Of a DNA stretch of 64,000 nt, positions 1 through 10,748 are shown one piece after another (position 1 is the first letter of the stretch; each line of letters begins with the position of its first letter). Source of the stretch: Rhizobium sp. G21 (lineage in GTDB: Bacteria; Pseudomonadota; Alphaproteobacteria; Rhizobiales; Rhizobiaceae); the NCBI RefSeq assembly GCF_014158035.1, contig NZ_JACFXW010000001.1:3822001-3886000 (forward strand). Reading direction: 5' to 3'. Both the position numbers and the translations under genes were made by a program. The notes under the pieces were generated by a model. The model saw nothing but the letters and a program-made list of their open reading frames with translations. It had not been told where the DNA came from and searched no databases.

Positions 1-794
1 AAGCGCAGGGCAATACGATTCTGACCGCGCTCGGCGTCGATCCCGCGCTCGGAAACATGGAAGGCAAGGAAGTCCGATTCGGCCAGGCCATGACCGCGCT
101 CTACGCCGCCGTGACCACGGGTCTTTCGGATGGCGGCGTCAACGGCATGCACGGCTCGTTCACAGGGCTCGGCGGCCTTGCACCGATGTTCCTGATCCAG
201 CTCGGAGAAGTGCTGCCCGGCGGCGTCGGCTCCGGCCTCTACGGCATGCTCGTCTTTGCGATGCTGTCGGTTTTCGTCGCCGGCCTGATGGTCGGCCGCA
301 CGCCGGAATTTCTCGGCAAGAAGATCGAAGGACGCGAGATGAAATTCGCCATGCTCGCGGTGCTCATCCTGCCGCTGGTGATCCTCGGCTTCACCGCCGT
401 ATCGGCCATGCTGCCCTTCGCGGTGGCGAGCGTGGGTACGTCGGGGCCGCATGGATTGTCGGAAATCCTCTACGCCTATACGTCCGCAGCCGGCAACAAC
501 GGCTCGGCCTTCGGCGGGCTCACCGGCAATACGGCCTGGTACAACACCACGCTCGGCATCGCCATGCTGCTCGGTCGTTTCGCCTATGTCGTGCCGGTCA
601 TGGCTATCGCCGGATCGCTCGCCGCCAAGGTGAAGTCGCCGGCCTCCGCCGGCACCTTTCCCACCGACGGCCCGCTCTTCGTCGGCCTGCTCGTCGGCAT
701 CATCCTCATTCTCGGCGGCCTGCAATTCCTGCCGGCGCTCGTGCTCGGCCCTGTCGTCGAACACTTCGCCATGCTCGCCGGCCAGACTTTCTAA
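1..794 (+). CDS. kdpA: KdpA, potassium-transporting ATPase channel subunit, C-terminal part
   Basis: Partial gene: the frame is open from the left edge and ends with TAA at 794. KdpA is the K+-selective channel subunit of the inner-membrane KdpFABC pump. The visible 260 or so residues hold several hydrophobic segments and the last pore loop, with the motif [10 protein letters not shown] typical of the KdpA selectivity filter. It is followed 9 bases later by kdpB on the same strand, and kdpC, kdpD and kdpE follow, the usual operon order. No frameshift is seen in this part. The start and any kdpF lie outside the window. Confidence 0.96.
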   Translation, partial: AQGNTILTALGVDPALGNMEGKEVRFGQAMTALYAAVTTGLSDGGVNGMHGSFTGLGGLAPMFLIQLGEVLPGGVGSGLYGMLVFAMLSVFVAGLMVGRTPEFLGKKIEGREMKFAMLAVLILPLVILGFTAVSAMLPFAVASVGTSGPHGLSEILYAYTSAAGNNGSAFGGLTGNTAWYNTTLGIAMLLGRFAYVVPVMAIAGSLAAKVKSPASAGTFPTDGPLFVGLLVGIILILGGLQFLPALVLGPVVEHFAMLAGQTF

Positions 795-803
795 GGAACC
801 ATC

Positions 804-2840
804 ATGTCAAAAGACCACAAGGCTCCAGGTCTTCTCGACCCGTCGATCCTGTTTCCGGCGATGCGCGACGCCTTCGTCAAGCTCGATCCGCGCAAGCTCC
901 TGCGCAACCCGGTCATTTTCGTGACCGAAATCGTCGCCGTCGTCGTGACGATCCTGTTCATCCGCGACCTCGCCGCAAATCCCGGCGAGGCCGGTTTCTC
1001 CGGCCAGATCGCCGCCTGGCTCTGGTTCACCGTGCTCTTCGCCACCTTCGCGGAAGCCGTGGCGGAGGGCCGCGGCCGGGCCCAGGCCGACAGCCTTAAG
1101 AAGACCAAGTCGGAACTCGTCGCCCGCCGGCTCGCCGCCAATGGCAAGACGGAGACGATTCCGGCCCCCAGCCTGAAGATCGGCGACGTCGTGCTTGTCG
1201 CGGCCGGCGAGCTCATCCCGGGCGACGGCGAGGTGATCGAAGGCGTCGCCTCGGTCAATGAGAGCGCGATCACCGGCGAATCCGCCCCCGTGATCCGCGA
1301 ATCCGGCGGCGACCGCTCGGCGGTGACGGGCGGCACGCAGGTGCTGTCGGACGAGATCAAGGTCAAGATCACCGTCCAGCCAGGCTCCTCCTTCGTCGAC
1401 CGCATGATCGCGCTGATCGAAGGCGCGCAGCGTCAGAAGACGCCGAACGAGATCGCTCTGTCGATCCTGCTGTCGGGCCTGACGCTGATCTTCCTGTTCG
1501 TCTGCGTCGCGATATGGGGTCTGGCCGGCTATTCCGGCACGGTTCTGTCGGTCACGGTGCTGGCCGCGCTTCTCGTGACGCTCATCCCGACCACGATCGG
1601 CGGGCTGCTCTCGGCCATCGGCATCGCCGGCATGGACCGTCTCGTGCGCTTCAACGTCATCGCGACATCGGGCCGCGCGGTGGAAGCGGCCGGCGACGTC
1701 GACACGCTGCTGCTCGACAAGACCGGCACGATCACCTTCGGCAATCGCATGGCGAGCGACTTCGCTCCGGCCCCCGGCGTCACGCCTGCGGAATTGGCGG
1801 AAGCCGCGCTCCTCGCTTCGCTGTCCGACGAAACGCCCGAGGGACGCTCGGTCGTGGCGCTGGCCACCGGCGATTTCGGCGTCGCCATGCCGAAAACCCA
1901 ATTCGACGCCGTCATCGGCTTCACCGCCGAGACGCGACTGTCCGGCGTCGATATCGGCGCCCGCCGGCTGCGCAAGGGCGCGGTCGATTCCGTGCTGAAA
2001 TTCACCGGCCTCAGCGAACAGGACGCGCCGGCCGAGTTTCGCCGGGCGGTCGACCAGATCGCCCGCACCGGCGGCACGCCGCTCGCGGTCGCCGACGGCG
2101 AGCGCCTGCTCGGCGCCATCCACCTCAAGGATGTGGTCAAGCCCGGCATCAAGGAACGCTTCGCCGCGCTCCGCGCCATGGGCATCCGCACGGTCATGGT
2201 CACCGGCGACAATCCGGTGACGGCGGCGGCCATCGCCTCGGAGGCCGGCGTCGACGATTTCCTCGCCCAGGCGACGCCCGAGGACAAGCTCGCCTATATC
2301 CGCCGCGAGCAGCAGGGCGGCCGCCTGATCGCCATGTGCGGCGACGGCACCAACGACGCCCCGGCGCTCGCCCAGGCCGATGTCGGCGTCGCCATGCAGA
2401 CCGGCACGCAGGCCGCCCGCGAAGCCGCCAATATGGTCGACCTCGACTCCAGCCCGACCAAGCTGATCGAGATCGTCGAGATCGGCAAGCAACTCCTGAT
2501 GACGCGCGGTTCGCTGACGACCTTCTCGATCGCCAACGACGTGGCCAAATATTTCGCCATCATCCCGGCGCTGTTCGTGGCCACCTATCCGGCGCTCGAG
2601 GCCCTCAACATCATGGGGCTGGCCTCGCCGCAGTCGGCCATCCTGTCCGCCGTCATCTTCAACGCGCTGATCATCGTGGCGTTGATCCCGCTCGCGCTCA
2701 AGGGCGTCGGCTATCGTCCGTCCGGCGCAGCCGCGCTGCTTCGCCGCAACCTTCTTGTCTACGGCGTCGGCGGCCTGATCCTGCCCTTTGCCGGGATCAA
2801 GGCGATCGACATCGCCGTCAGCGCCCTTCATCTGGTGTAA
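804..2840 (+). CDS. kdpB: KdpB, potassium-transporting P-type ATPase subunit B
   Basis: A 678-residue protein, normal for KdpB, the ATP-hydrolysing P-type ATPase subunit that energises K+ uptake through KdpA. It has the phosphorylation motif DKTGT at about residue 305, TGES in the actuator domain, and the hinge motif [10 protein letters not shown] near residue 515. Hydrophobic segments near the N-terminus, around residues 215-275 and at the C-terminus match the membrane topology of the family. The ATG follows AAGGAACCATC, which supplies the ribosome site. The frame is intact, in contrast to kdpD downstream. Confidence 0.98.
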   Translation: MSKDHKAPGLLDPSILFPAMRDAFVKLDPRKLLRNPVIFVTEIVAVVVTILFIRDLAANPGEAGFSGQIAAWLWFTVLFATFAEAVAEGRGRAQADSLKKTKSELVARRLAANGKTETIPAPSLKIGDVVLVAAGELIPGDGEVIEGVASVNESAITGESAPVIRESGGDRSAVTGGTQVLSDEIKVKITVQPGSSFVDRMIALIEGAQRQKTPNEIALSILLSGLTLIFLFVCVAIWGLAGYSGTVLSVTVLAALLVTLIPTTIGGLLSAIGIAGMDRLVRFNVIATSGRAVEAAGDVDTLLLDKTGTITFGNRMASDFAPAPGVTPAELAEAALLASLSDETPEGRSVVALATGDFGVAMPKTQFDAVIGFTAETRLSGVDIGARRLRKGAVDSVLKFTGLSEQDAPAEFRRAVDQIARTGGTPLAVADGERLLGAIHLKDVVKPGIKERFAALRAMGIRTVMVTGDNPVTAAAIASEAGVDDFLAQATPEDKLAYIRREQQGGRLIAMCGDGTNDAPALAQADVGVAMQTGTQAAREAANMVDLDSSPTKLIEIVEIGKQLLMTRGSLTTFSIANDVAKYFAIIPALFVATYPALEALNIMGLASPQSAILSAVIFNALIIVALIPLALKGVGYRPSGAAALLRRNLLVYGVGGLILPFAGIKAIDIAVSALHLV

Positions 2841-2842
2841 TC

Positions 2843-3412
2843 ATGCTCAATCATCTCAGACCCGCATTCACCCTCGTCCTCGCCCTGACCGTGCTGACCG
2901 GTCTCGCTTATCCGCTTGCGATCAACGGCATCGCCCAGACCGTCATGCCGGATGCGGCCAATGGCAGCCTGATCCGCCGCGACGGCAAGATCGTCGGCTC
3001 GGCGCTCATCGGGCAGAACTTCGCCTCCGACCGCTATTTCTGGCCGCGCCCGTCGGCCACCGGCCCCGATCCCTACAACGCAGCTGCGTCATCGGGATCG
3101 AATCTCGGAGCCACCTCGGTCAAGCTGAAGGACCGCGTCGCCGCCGACGTCGCCAAACTCGCCGCGGAAGGCGTTGCCACGCCCGTCCCTGGCGATGCGG
3201 TGACGACGTCGGGCTCGGGGCTCGACCCGCATGTCTCGCCGGCCTTCGCCGCGGCGCAGGCGGCGCGCGTCGCCAAGGCGCGCGGGCTCAATCCCGCCTC
3301 CGTCGCATCGCTCGTGGCGCGGCAGATCGAAAAGCCCGCGCTCGGCGTTATCGGAGAAGCAAGGGTCAATGTGCTAGAGCTCAATCTGGCGCTCGACGCC
3401 CTGAAGATGTGA
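2843..3412 (+). CDS. kdpC: KdpC, potassium-transporting ATPase subunit C
   Basis: A 189-residue protein starting two bases after the kdpB stop, so probably translationally coupled. KdpC is the small single-span subunit that stabilises the KdpFABC complex. The N-terminus has one hydrophobic span (about residues 7-30), followed by the family pattern of a soluble domain with SDRYFWPRPSA and, near the end, SPAFAAAQAARVAKARG and VNVLELNLALD. The ATG at 2843 is chosen because the longer open frame upstream lies inside kdpB. Confidence 0.96.
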   Translation: MLNHLRPAFTLVLALTVLTGLAYPLAINGIAQTVMPDAANGSLIRRDGKIVGSALIGQNFASDRYFWPRPSATGPDPYNAAASSGSNLGATSVKLKDRVAADVAKLAAEGVATPVPGDAVTTSGSGLDPHVSPAFAAAQAARVAKARGLNPASVASLVARQIEKPALGVIGEARVNVLELNLALDALKM

Positions 3413-3419
3413 GAGGCCG

Positions 3420-6089
3420 ATGGCGGATAACGACCGCAGGGACGAGCGACGTCCCGATCCCGACGCCCTGCTTGCCCTGGCGGATAAAGACCGCCGGGGC
3501 GCTGACCGTTTTTCTGGGCGCCGCGCCTGGCGTCGGCAAGACCTATGCGATGCTGTCGCGCGCCCGAAGGCTGAAGGCCGATGGCGTCGACGTCGTGGTC
3601 GGGCTGGTCGAAACCCATGGCCGCAGCGAGACGGCGGCGCTGCTCGACGGCCTCGACGTCCTGCCGCGGCGCAGGGCAGCCCATCGCGGCCGGATGCTGG
3701 AGGAGTTCGATCTCGACGCCACGCTGGCGCGGCGTCCGCGAATCGTCATCGTCGACGAACTCGCTCATTCCAATCCCGAAGACAGCCGGCATCCGAAACG
3801 GCACCAGGACATCGAGGAACTGACCGCCGCCGGCATCGACGTCTGGACGGCGCTCAACATCCAGCATCTCGAAAGCCTGGCCGACCTCGTCGCCCAGATC
3901 ACCGGGGTGACGGTGCGCGAACGGGTGCCGGACGTCGTGCTGAAGCGCGCCGACGAGGTGCTCCTGGTCGACCTGTCGCCGTCCGAACTGATCGAGCGTT
4001 TGAAGGAGGGCAAGGTCTATCTTCCCGAAAGCGCCAATCGCGCCGTCGACCGCTTCTTCCGTCTCGGCAACCTGACGGCGCTGCGCGAACTGGCGCTCAG
4101 GCGCACGGCGGACCGGGTCGACGATCAGATGGTCGACTATCTCAGGCAGAACGCCATCGACGGTCCCTGGGCCACCGGCGAGCGCCTTCTCGTCTGCGTC
4201 GGTTCGGATCCGGTGTCGGAAAAGGTCGTGCGCGTGGCGAGCCGTTTGGCCTCGGGCCTCAATGCGCCCTGGCTGGTCGTCTCGATCGAGCGCGCCGACC
4301 GGGAAGTCGAGACGCCGGAGCGGCTCCAGCGCATCGAGGCGCTGTTTCGCCTCGCGGAACAGTTGGGCGCGGAGACGCGGCGCGTCATCGGCAACGACTT
4401 CGTCGAAGAGATCCTGAAGCTGGCGCGGCGCGAACATGCGACGCAGATCGTCATCGGCGCGCGCAAGCGCGGCCGCTGGCAGACATTGTTCAGCCCGTCG
4501 CTCACCGATGCGCTAGCGCGGAGGGCCTCGGGCTTGGGCGTGCATATCGTGACGCCGGAGGGCGGCCCCGGCGAGGTCCGGCCCGGCGCGCTCCGCCTGC
4601 CGCAGGCGACTGCGCTGCGACAGGCGGCGCTGTCGGCGGTCGGTTTCGTCACGCTGACCACGATGGTCGGCAAGAGCATCGACATGTTCGTGAACCTGCC
4701 GAACATCTCGCTGCTCTACCTGCTCGCGGTGCTCGGGGCGTCGGTCACCGGAGGCTATGTCGCCGCCTTCCTCGCAGCCGCCCTGTCGGCGCTGGCCTAT
4801 AACTTCTTCTTCATCGAACCCGTCCATACCTTTACGATCGCCGCGCCTCACGAGGTGTTCGCGCTGTTCGTCTTCATCGCCGTCGCCATGATCGCCGGCG
4901 GGTTCGCGTCCCGCATTCGCGAACAGGCCGAGATTGCGCGGGTGAGGGCGGCCGCCCTGCAATCGCTCTACGATTTCTCCCGCAAGCTCGCGAGCACGGC
5001 CAAGAGCGACGATGCGATCTGGCTCACCGTGTCGCAGCTGCAGGCGAGCCTGAAGCGGAAGGTGGCGCTGCTTGCGCCGCGCCAGGGCGATCTCCACATC
5101 GCCGCCGCCTGGCCTCCGGACACCGAGCTCGACGTCACCGACATGACCGCGGCGCGCTGGGCCAACGACAAGCGCGAGCCTTCCGGGCATGGCACGGGCA
5201 CGCTGCCGAACAGCCGGTTCCAGTTCAGGCCGCTCCTGGGGCCGCACGGCGTCACGGGCGTCTGCGGGATCGAACATGTCGGCGAACCGCTGGATATCAA
5301 TGCGGAACGCGCCTTGACCGCGATTCTCGACCAGACCGCCATCGCGCTCGACCGCGCCAGGCTCGCCGATGAAACCGTCGAGCAGGCGTCGAAGCTCGAG
5401 GGGAGCGGTATCGCGAAGCCCTGCTGTCGTCCATCTCGCATGATCTGCGCACGCCGCTGGCGACGATCCTCGGCGCGGTGACGGGCCTGCGTCAGCTCGG
5501 CGACCGCATGACTGCGGAGAACCGGGACGACCTTCTCCAGTCCATCGAGGAGGAGAGCGGCCGCATGAGCCGCTTCGTCGCCAACCTGCTCGACATGACC
5601 CGGATCGAGGCCGGCACGTTGAAGCCGAAGCTGGACTGGGTGGATGTGTCCGACGTCGTGCAGGCGGCCGTCGAGCGGACCCGCAATCATGCGCCGGGCC
5701 GCCTGATCGAGACCGGAATCGCGGCGGATCTCCCGCTCATCCGGGGCGACAGCGTGCTCATCGGCCAGGTGCTGTTCAACCTCCTGGACAATGCCGTGAA
5801 GTATGGCGGCGACGAGCCGATCAATGTCTACGCCCGTCGCGACGGCAAGGATGTGGTGATCTCGGTCACCGATCTCGGCAAGGGCATCCCGCCCGAGGAT
5901 CTGGACCGCATCTTCGAAAAATTCTATCGCAGGGGAAAGCCGGATGGCCGCGCGCCGGGCACGGGACTGGGGCTTTCCATCGCACGCGGCTTCGTGGAGG
6001 CGATGGGCGGCAAGATCCATGCCGAGAGCCCCGCGCTGAGAAAGCGCGGCACGCGCATCGTCATGCGTTTTCCGGGAAGCGAGAAATAG
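3420..6089 (+). pseudogene. kdpD: KdpD, osmosensitive K+ channel sensor histidine kinase, two frameshifts
   Basis: Sensor kinase of the Kdp system. The start at 3420 (MADNDRRDERRPDPDAL) is typical KdpD, but the frame changes near 3497-3511 before the Walker-like motif GAAPGVGKTYAML. The second frame carries the KdpD domain, a USP-like domain, four transmembrane spans (about 4620-4920) and a GAF-like domain. It is lost again at about 5400-5403, just before the H-box ISHDLRTPLA, which continues in the third frame to the ATPase motifs DNAVKYGG and GTGLGLSIA. Adding a base or two at each site restores about 890 residues, the usual KdpD length. All motifs are intact apart from the two indels, so assembly errors are likely; as written, kinase and sensor would be separate. 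Confidence 0.9.
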
Positions 6090-6099
6090 GCGAGATCAC

Positions 6100-6789
6100 A
6101 TGAACCTGTCGCGCATACTGGTCGTCGATGACGAGCCGCAGATCCAGCGCTTCCTGAAACCCTCGCTCACGGCGGCGGGATACGAGGTGGTCGAGGCGGG
6201 CACGGGCGCCGAAGCGCTGAAGGCGGTCGCGACCCAGGCGCCCGACCTCGTCATCCTCGATCTCGGCCTGCCGGATATGGACGGCAAGGAAGTGATCGCG
6301 AGCCTGAGGGGATGGTCGGACATCCCGATCGTCATTCTCTCGGCGAGGGACCGCGAAAGCGAGAAGATCGCCGCGCTCGATCTCGGCGCCGACGACTATG
6401 TCGAAAAACCGTTCGGCATCGGCGAGCTGACGGCGCGCATCCGCACGGCGCTGCGCCATCGCGGCCGCCGCGATGCGATCCCGACCGTGACGGAGGTCGA
6501 CGGGCTGGTGATCGATCCCGTCAAACGCCTGGTCATGCGGGACGGCGAGACGGTTCACCTCACGCCCAAGGAATATGATCTGCTGCTGTTGCTGGCCCGC
6601 CATGCCGGGCGCGTCGTCACCCATCGCGCCTTGCTGACGACGGTCTGGGGTCCGGCGCATGGCGACGACCTGCACTATCTCCGCGTCTTCATCGGCCAGT
6701 TGCGGCAGAAGATCGAGCGGGATCCGACGCAGCCGCGCATCGTGCGCACCGAGCCCGGGGTGGGCTACCGGATGGCTGAGCAGGAGTGA
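6100..6789 (+). CDS. kdpE: KdpE, response regulator activating kdp transcription
   Basis: A 229-residue OmpR/PhoB-family regulator. The receiver domain (residues 1-120) has the acidic pair in VVDDEP, the phospho-acceptor Asp in LVILDLGLPDMDG and the Lys in VEKPF. The C-terminal winged helix (about 130-227) ends with the family pattern LRQKIERDP and EPGVGYRM. It follows kdpD by 10 bases and is its cognate partner: phosphorylated KdpE activates kdpFABC under K+ limitation or osmotic stress. The ATG at 6100 follows GGCGAGATCAC. Confidence 0.97.
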   Translation: MNLSRILVVDDEPQIQRFLKPSLTAAGYEVVEAGTGAEALKAVATQAPDLVILDLGLPDMDGKEVIASLRGWSDIPIVILSARDRESEKIAALDLGADDYVEKPFGIGELTARIRTALRHRGRRDAIPTVTEVDGLVIDPVKRLVMRDGETVHLTPKEYDLLLLLARHAGRVVTHRALLTTVWGPAHGDDLHYLRVFIGQLRQKIERDPTQPRIVRTEPGVGYRMAEQE

Positions 6790-7192
6790 CTGCGACATCC
6801 AGGGGGTCTGCGCGACGGTGGAACAGGATTGGCCAACGTCGCGACCGCCGACGCCGTGGCGGACATCGTCAGCGAGTGTCGGATGATCTGGATTGCTCTC
6901 TTCATGAAAATACCTGGACGCTGCCCTCGGGAATGCGGCGTCGATTGGATCGAAGAGAAGAAGGCGGGGAACGTGATCTTGCGCGGCGGGGCTCGGGACG
7001 ACGCATATCTTCGGCTTAGCTCCGTGGATCATCGCGCAAGGTTGATCCGCGCGCATGCTGGGAACACTACGCCAAGGCGCGGGCCGAGACGAACAGACCA
7101 CATTTCCCAACATGGCGCATCTGCATCATACGTCTCCTCGATGTAGATCTCCGTCGGCCGCCCTGCGTTCACAGGGCGGCTCCGGGCCCGTT
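6790..7192. other. Intergenic region between kdpE and a convergent oxidoreductase gene
   Basis: About 400 bases without a supported gene. Short open frames exist on both strands but resemble no protein family and have weak ribosome sites. The only structure seen is the inverted repeat at 7157-7180, next to the end of the minus-strand gene. The region separates the kdp operon from the catabolic cluster. Confidence 0.6.
7157..7180 (-). terminator. Hairpin downstream of the Gfo/Idh gene
   Basis: GCCGCCCTG and CAGGGCGGC form a perfect 9-bp stem with a 6-base loop. It lies 12 bases beyond the stop of the minus-strand oxidoreductase. There is no T-run on either side, so it is at best a weak intrinsic terminator, possibly serving both convergent units. 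Confidence 0.45.
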
Positions 7193-8296
7193 TCAGGACG
7201 GGATGTGTTGCCTTTGTCCCGTCTCGGCAGCTTTTTCGATGGCGGCGACCAGGCGACTGTTGTGAAGCGCATGCGCGAAGCCGGGCGTGAGACGGGTGTC
7301 TTCGGCGAGATCTCTTCCGAGCGAGGCGTAGACTTCGCCGACATTGATCGATGCGCCTGCCCAGAAGTCGGCGGCCGTCGGCCCGACGCCGGAGGCGACA
7401 GGCGCATCCGGCGCCTCGAAATCGACGCTCGAACCGAGTGCGAGGTCGCCGACCTGGACGCCGGCGAAATGGCTGCCCGTCAGTTTCAGCCAGCCGCTGG
7501 CCCCGCGGATTTCGAAAGTGAAGTTCGCCTGGTCTGCGGGAACGCCGGCCAGCACCTGAACGGAAACGGGAGCTCCGCTCGCCGTTTTGGCGATGAGGTC
7601 GAGATGATCGGGAATGTCGCGCAGGGATGTTTCCCCGGTGTCGACGATGTCGATCTCCGGCCAGAGAAGCTCGGTGCGCGCATCGACTTGCGTGATGGCG
7701 CCGAGCACCGCCTCGATGACGTCGACGACATGGCCGGTGGTGATGGTCATGAAGCTCGCACCCGAGGCAGCCTTGTTGAAATAGTCATACGCCTTTGGCG
7801 ATTGCGGGCCGTATCCAAAGGTCGTGGCGATGACGCGGGCCGACATGAGCCGTCCGAGCCGGCCGGATGCGACGATTTCCGCCGCCCGTCGAACGGCCGG
7901 GTTGTGGCGGCCTTGCAGTCCGATCACGGTATGGAGCGACCCTGCCGCTGCGGCCATTTCTTCGGTTTCGGCCAGCGTCGCGCCGAGCGGGCTTTCGGAA
8001 TAGACGGCTTTTCCGGCCCTGAGCGCGGCCAGCACGAGTTCGCGATGCGCCGGCACCTTGACGGCGACGGTGACGACGTCGATGGAGGCGTCTTCGATCA
8101 TCGCGTAGGGGTCCGCATACCAGCGCTCGGCCCCGAAAGCATCCGCCGCCGCTTTCGCGCTCTCCTCGCGCCGGGTCGCGACGGCCGCGAGCCTCAGATG
8201 CGGCTGTGTAGCCAAGGCGGGGATGTGAGAGGCTCCGGCCCAGCTTGCGGCGATATCCGCGCCGATGACGCCAACCCGAAATTTCTTGTCGTTCAT
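7193..8296 (-). CDS. Gfo/Idh/MocA-family NAD(P)-dependent oxidoreductase
   Basis: A 367-residue protein with an N-terminal Rossmann fold (VGVIGADIAASWAG, residues about 7-20) and a C-terminal Gfo/Idh/MocA domain. Members oxidise or reduce sugars, inositols and related compounds with NAD(P); the substrate here cannot be told. The family EKP motif is replaced by ESPLG near residue 103, losing the usual catalytic Lys, so a changed chemistry is possible. The ATG at 8296 is chosen over a longer frame because AAGGAGCAAAGAGAC stands just before it. It is the last gene of the minus-strand arm, 150 bases after a LysR gene. Confidence 0.85.
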   Translation of the reverse strand: MNDKKFRVGVIGADIAASWAGASHIPALATQPHLRLAAVATRREESAKAAADAFGAERWYADPYAMIEDASIDVVTVAVKVPAHRELVLAALRAGKAVYSESPLGATLAETEEMAAAAGSLHTVIGLQGRHNPAVRRAAEIVASGRLGRLMSARVIATTFGYGPQSPKAYDYFNKAASGASFMTITTGHVVDVIEAVLGAITQVDARTELLWPEIDIVDTGETSLRDIPDHLDLIAKTASGAPVSVQVLAGVPADQANFTFEIRGASGWLKLTGSHFAGVQVGDLALGSSVDFEAPDAPVASGVGPTAADFWAGASINVGEVYASLGRDLAEDTRLTPGFAHALHNSRLVAAIEKAAETGQRQHIPS

Positions 8297-8446
8297 GTCT
8301 CTTTGCTCCTTGAAGCCATCCGTCGCCGATCGGCGACATGGGAAGGAGCCTATCGATGGACGCCACGGAGCGGAAATCGATAGCCGATATGTGGCGCCAT
8401 CGATGGCATGGATAATGGTCCTCGGCACTCGAGGCTGTCGGGGACG

Positions 8447-9403
8447 TCAGTAATAAGGCTGAACGAGGTCGCCGCAGAGATTTTCCGAAGCGAGCCAGAC
8501 ATGCGGAAACGCGCCCAGAAGCGCGTTCCGGATCCAGCGCTGCGCCGGATGCGCGTCGTTTCTGCGATGCCAGGACATGACGAAGGGCACCGGGTTCAGC
8601 GGCAGAGGAAAATCGACCATGGTCAGCCGGTCGGCAAAACCGGAATTGGCCACGACGCCCTCCATCACGATGGCCAGCATGTCGGACGAGGCGACGAGTT
8701 GCGGCGCCGACGCCATTTGCGGGACCGTCAGCGCGACGCGCCGCCTCATGCCCTTGGTCGCCAGGGCCGCGTCCGCGACATCCAGTCCATCGGTGTCCGG
8801 CGCAATCTGGATATGGTTCAGGGACAGGAATGTCTGCGTATCGAGCGCGCGCCCGGTCGCAGGATGGTTCTTTCGCAGGATGCAGACGTATCGCTCTTGG
8901 AACAGCCGCGCATTCAGGATGCGACTGGAAGCCGACAGGGGAATGCCAACCGTGAGATCCACATCCCCGACGTCGAGAAGATCGATGGCGGCATCGCGGC
9001 TATCATATTCCCGCACCGTGAGATCGACGCCCGGAGCTCTCGCCGCAAGGACCGCGAGAAGCCGCGGCAGGACCACGGAGCCGGCATGGCCGGACAGGCC
9101 GAGCGAAAACGTCGTCCTGACCGTCGAAGGATCAAAATCCTGGGTGAAATCGAGGGTGCGCTGAATGTCGCGCAAGGCGGTCGCGATCGGTTCGGCCAGT
9201 TCGGCGGCGCGGGGCGTCGGCTGCAAGCCGGAAGGCCCCCTCACGAACAGCTCATCCTTCAGCAGGTCGCGCAGGCGGGCGAGCGCCGCGCTCATGGCCG
9301 GCTGGGTGCGGCCGATACGAGCGCCGGCGCGCGTCACATTTCGCTCGGCGTTTATGGCGTCAAAGGCGACGAGAAGATTGAGATCGATGCCGTGTAAATT
9401 CAT
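8447..9403 (-). CDS. LysR-family transcriptional regulator
   Basis: A 318-residue LysR protein. The N-terminal winged helix-turn-helix (residues about 5-65) reads LNLLVAFDAINAERNVTRAG then QPAMSAALARLRDLL, and the remainder is a periplasmic-binding-like effector domain. The start DLNLLVAFDAI resembles the NodD/LinR branch of the family. It sits between the betaine epimerase gene and the Gfo/Idh gene, all on the minus strand, so it may control the oxidoreductase downstream. Effector unknown. Confidence 0.88.
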   Translation of the reverse strand: MNLHGIDLNLLVAFDAINAERNVTRAGARIGRTQPAMSAALARLRDLLKDELFVRGPSGLQPTPRAAELAEPIATALRDIQRTLDFTQDFDPSTVRTTFSLGLSGHAGSVVLPRLLAVLAARAPGVDLTVREYDSRDAAIDLLDVGDVDLTVGIPLSASSRILNARLFQERYVCILRKNHPATGRALDTQTFLSLNHIQIAPDTDGLDVADAALATKGMRRRVALTVPQMASAPQLVASSDMLAIVMEGVVANSGFADRLTMVDFPLPLNPVPFVMSWHRRNDAHPAQRWIRNALLGAFPHVWLASENLCGDLVQPYY

Positions 9404-9579
9404 CGAGTGGATACATACGCCGGCGCATCATCAATGACAAGCATGCCGGCCGCATCTCGTTCCACACAGGTCGAGCCTGTCAGCGCATCGGAGTCAGGAA
9501 ATCATTGCCCGGATTGGTGCAAGCGGACGCGCCATGGACGTTCTCGCGCCCCGCTGGCCCGTCCGCTTCGCGGCGGCGG

Positions 9580-10688
9580 TCAACCGAATGAAGCAACCGG
9601 CGCCCCGAACAGGCTCTCGTCGGGAATGACTCCGAGGCCGGGTCCCGTCGGCAGCTTGATGTGTCCACCCTCGATTTTGACGCCGTTTTCCTGGTCGTAA
9701 TTGCCCTCGACATAAGGCTGCGCCAGCCAGACGCCCTCCAACAATCGCGGCTGCACGGTGGCGCCGATATGCGTGCAGGCGGCATTGATGATATCGCCGC
9801 CCCACGCGTCGTCGCAGGTGTGCGGCATGGACCGGGTTTCGCAGATGTCGCGGAATGTCGCCATCGCATGCAGGCCGCCGATACGGGTCACTTTCATCCC
9901 GAAGCCGTCGCAGATGCCGTCGCCGACTGCGCGCAGGACGGTATTGAGGTCCTCGCCGTTCTCATCCAGATAGACCGCATGATGCAATTGGCTGCGGATC
10001 GCCTTGATTTCCTCGATCGTGTTGCAGGGCTGTTCGAGAATGAGGGGGATGTCGAGGCATTCGCGGCTGAGCCGAAGCGTGTCGCGCATGGTGAGAGAGC
10101 GATTGCCGTCGACGGCGAGGCGCATCCGTGTGCCGACGCGCTCCCAGACCTTGCGGACGACGGCGATGTCGATCTCGATCGGGCGGCCGCCCCCGACCTT
10201 GATCTGCATGCGGGGATAACCTTCCCCGGCCCGTTCCTCGGCGATGCGCGCGATCTCGTCGGGTTCGCCGATGCCGGAGGCGTAGTAGGAGGGAACACGT
10301 TCGGTGACGGCGCCGCCGAGGAGATCCGCGACGCGCATGCCCACATGTTTGCCCAGGAGGTCGTGGGCGGCGATGTCGATTGCGGCCTTGGCGTAGCGGT
10401 GCCCGTTCAGGAGACCATCCATCTTCCTGCGAAGCTGGACGAGCTGCAGCGGATCGGCGCCGATGAGACCTTGCGCCATTTCCTCGAGCGCCGCGACCGC
10501 CCCTTGGCGTGCTGTGGCTGGTAGGTCGGGCCGACGGGGCAAGTTTCGCCCCATCCGAACTGTCCGTCGTCGGCGACGACCTTCACCAGTGTCGTGTCGA
10601 GCGCATGGACCGTGCTGCTTGCGATTCGATACGGGCCGTTCTTGACGGGCATGTTATGGCTGTAGACGTGAATCTCTTTGATCTTCAT
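9580..10688 (-). pseudogene. hpbD: HpbD-like 4-hydroxyproline betaine / proline betaine epimerase (enolase superfamily), one frameshift
   Basis: Mandelate racemase/muconate lactonizing family. The N-terminal capping domain begins [20 protein letters not shown] and contains [12 protein letters not shown]; the barrel has the two expected catalytic lysines (QIKVGG and [10 protein letters not shown]) and metal ligands in AVDGN, LEQP and LDENGED. From memory the sequence closely follows hydroxyproline-betaine 2-epimerase of marine Rhodobacterales. The frame breaks at a four-base C-run at 10500-10503; one more base joins the parts into 369 residues, the family length. Start at 10688 is chosen by homology. 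The neighbouring MttB, FAD and DapA genes fit betaine catabolism. Substrate preference (proline versus hydroxyproline betaine) is inference. Confidence 0.85.
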
Positions 10689-10748
10689 AGCGCTTCTCAA
10701 AAAAGCGGCCGTCCCGGAGAAGACGGCCGGTCAGGGAACAGTCGGCAA

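Noticed and set aside
6829..7146. A 105-codon open frame after kdpE
   Set aside because: No good ribosome site, no family match, and atypical residue composition; overlaps other chance frames.
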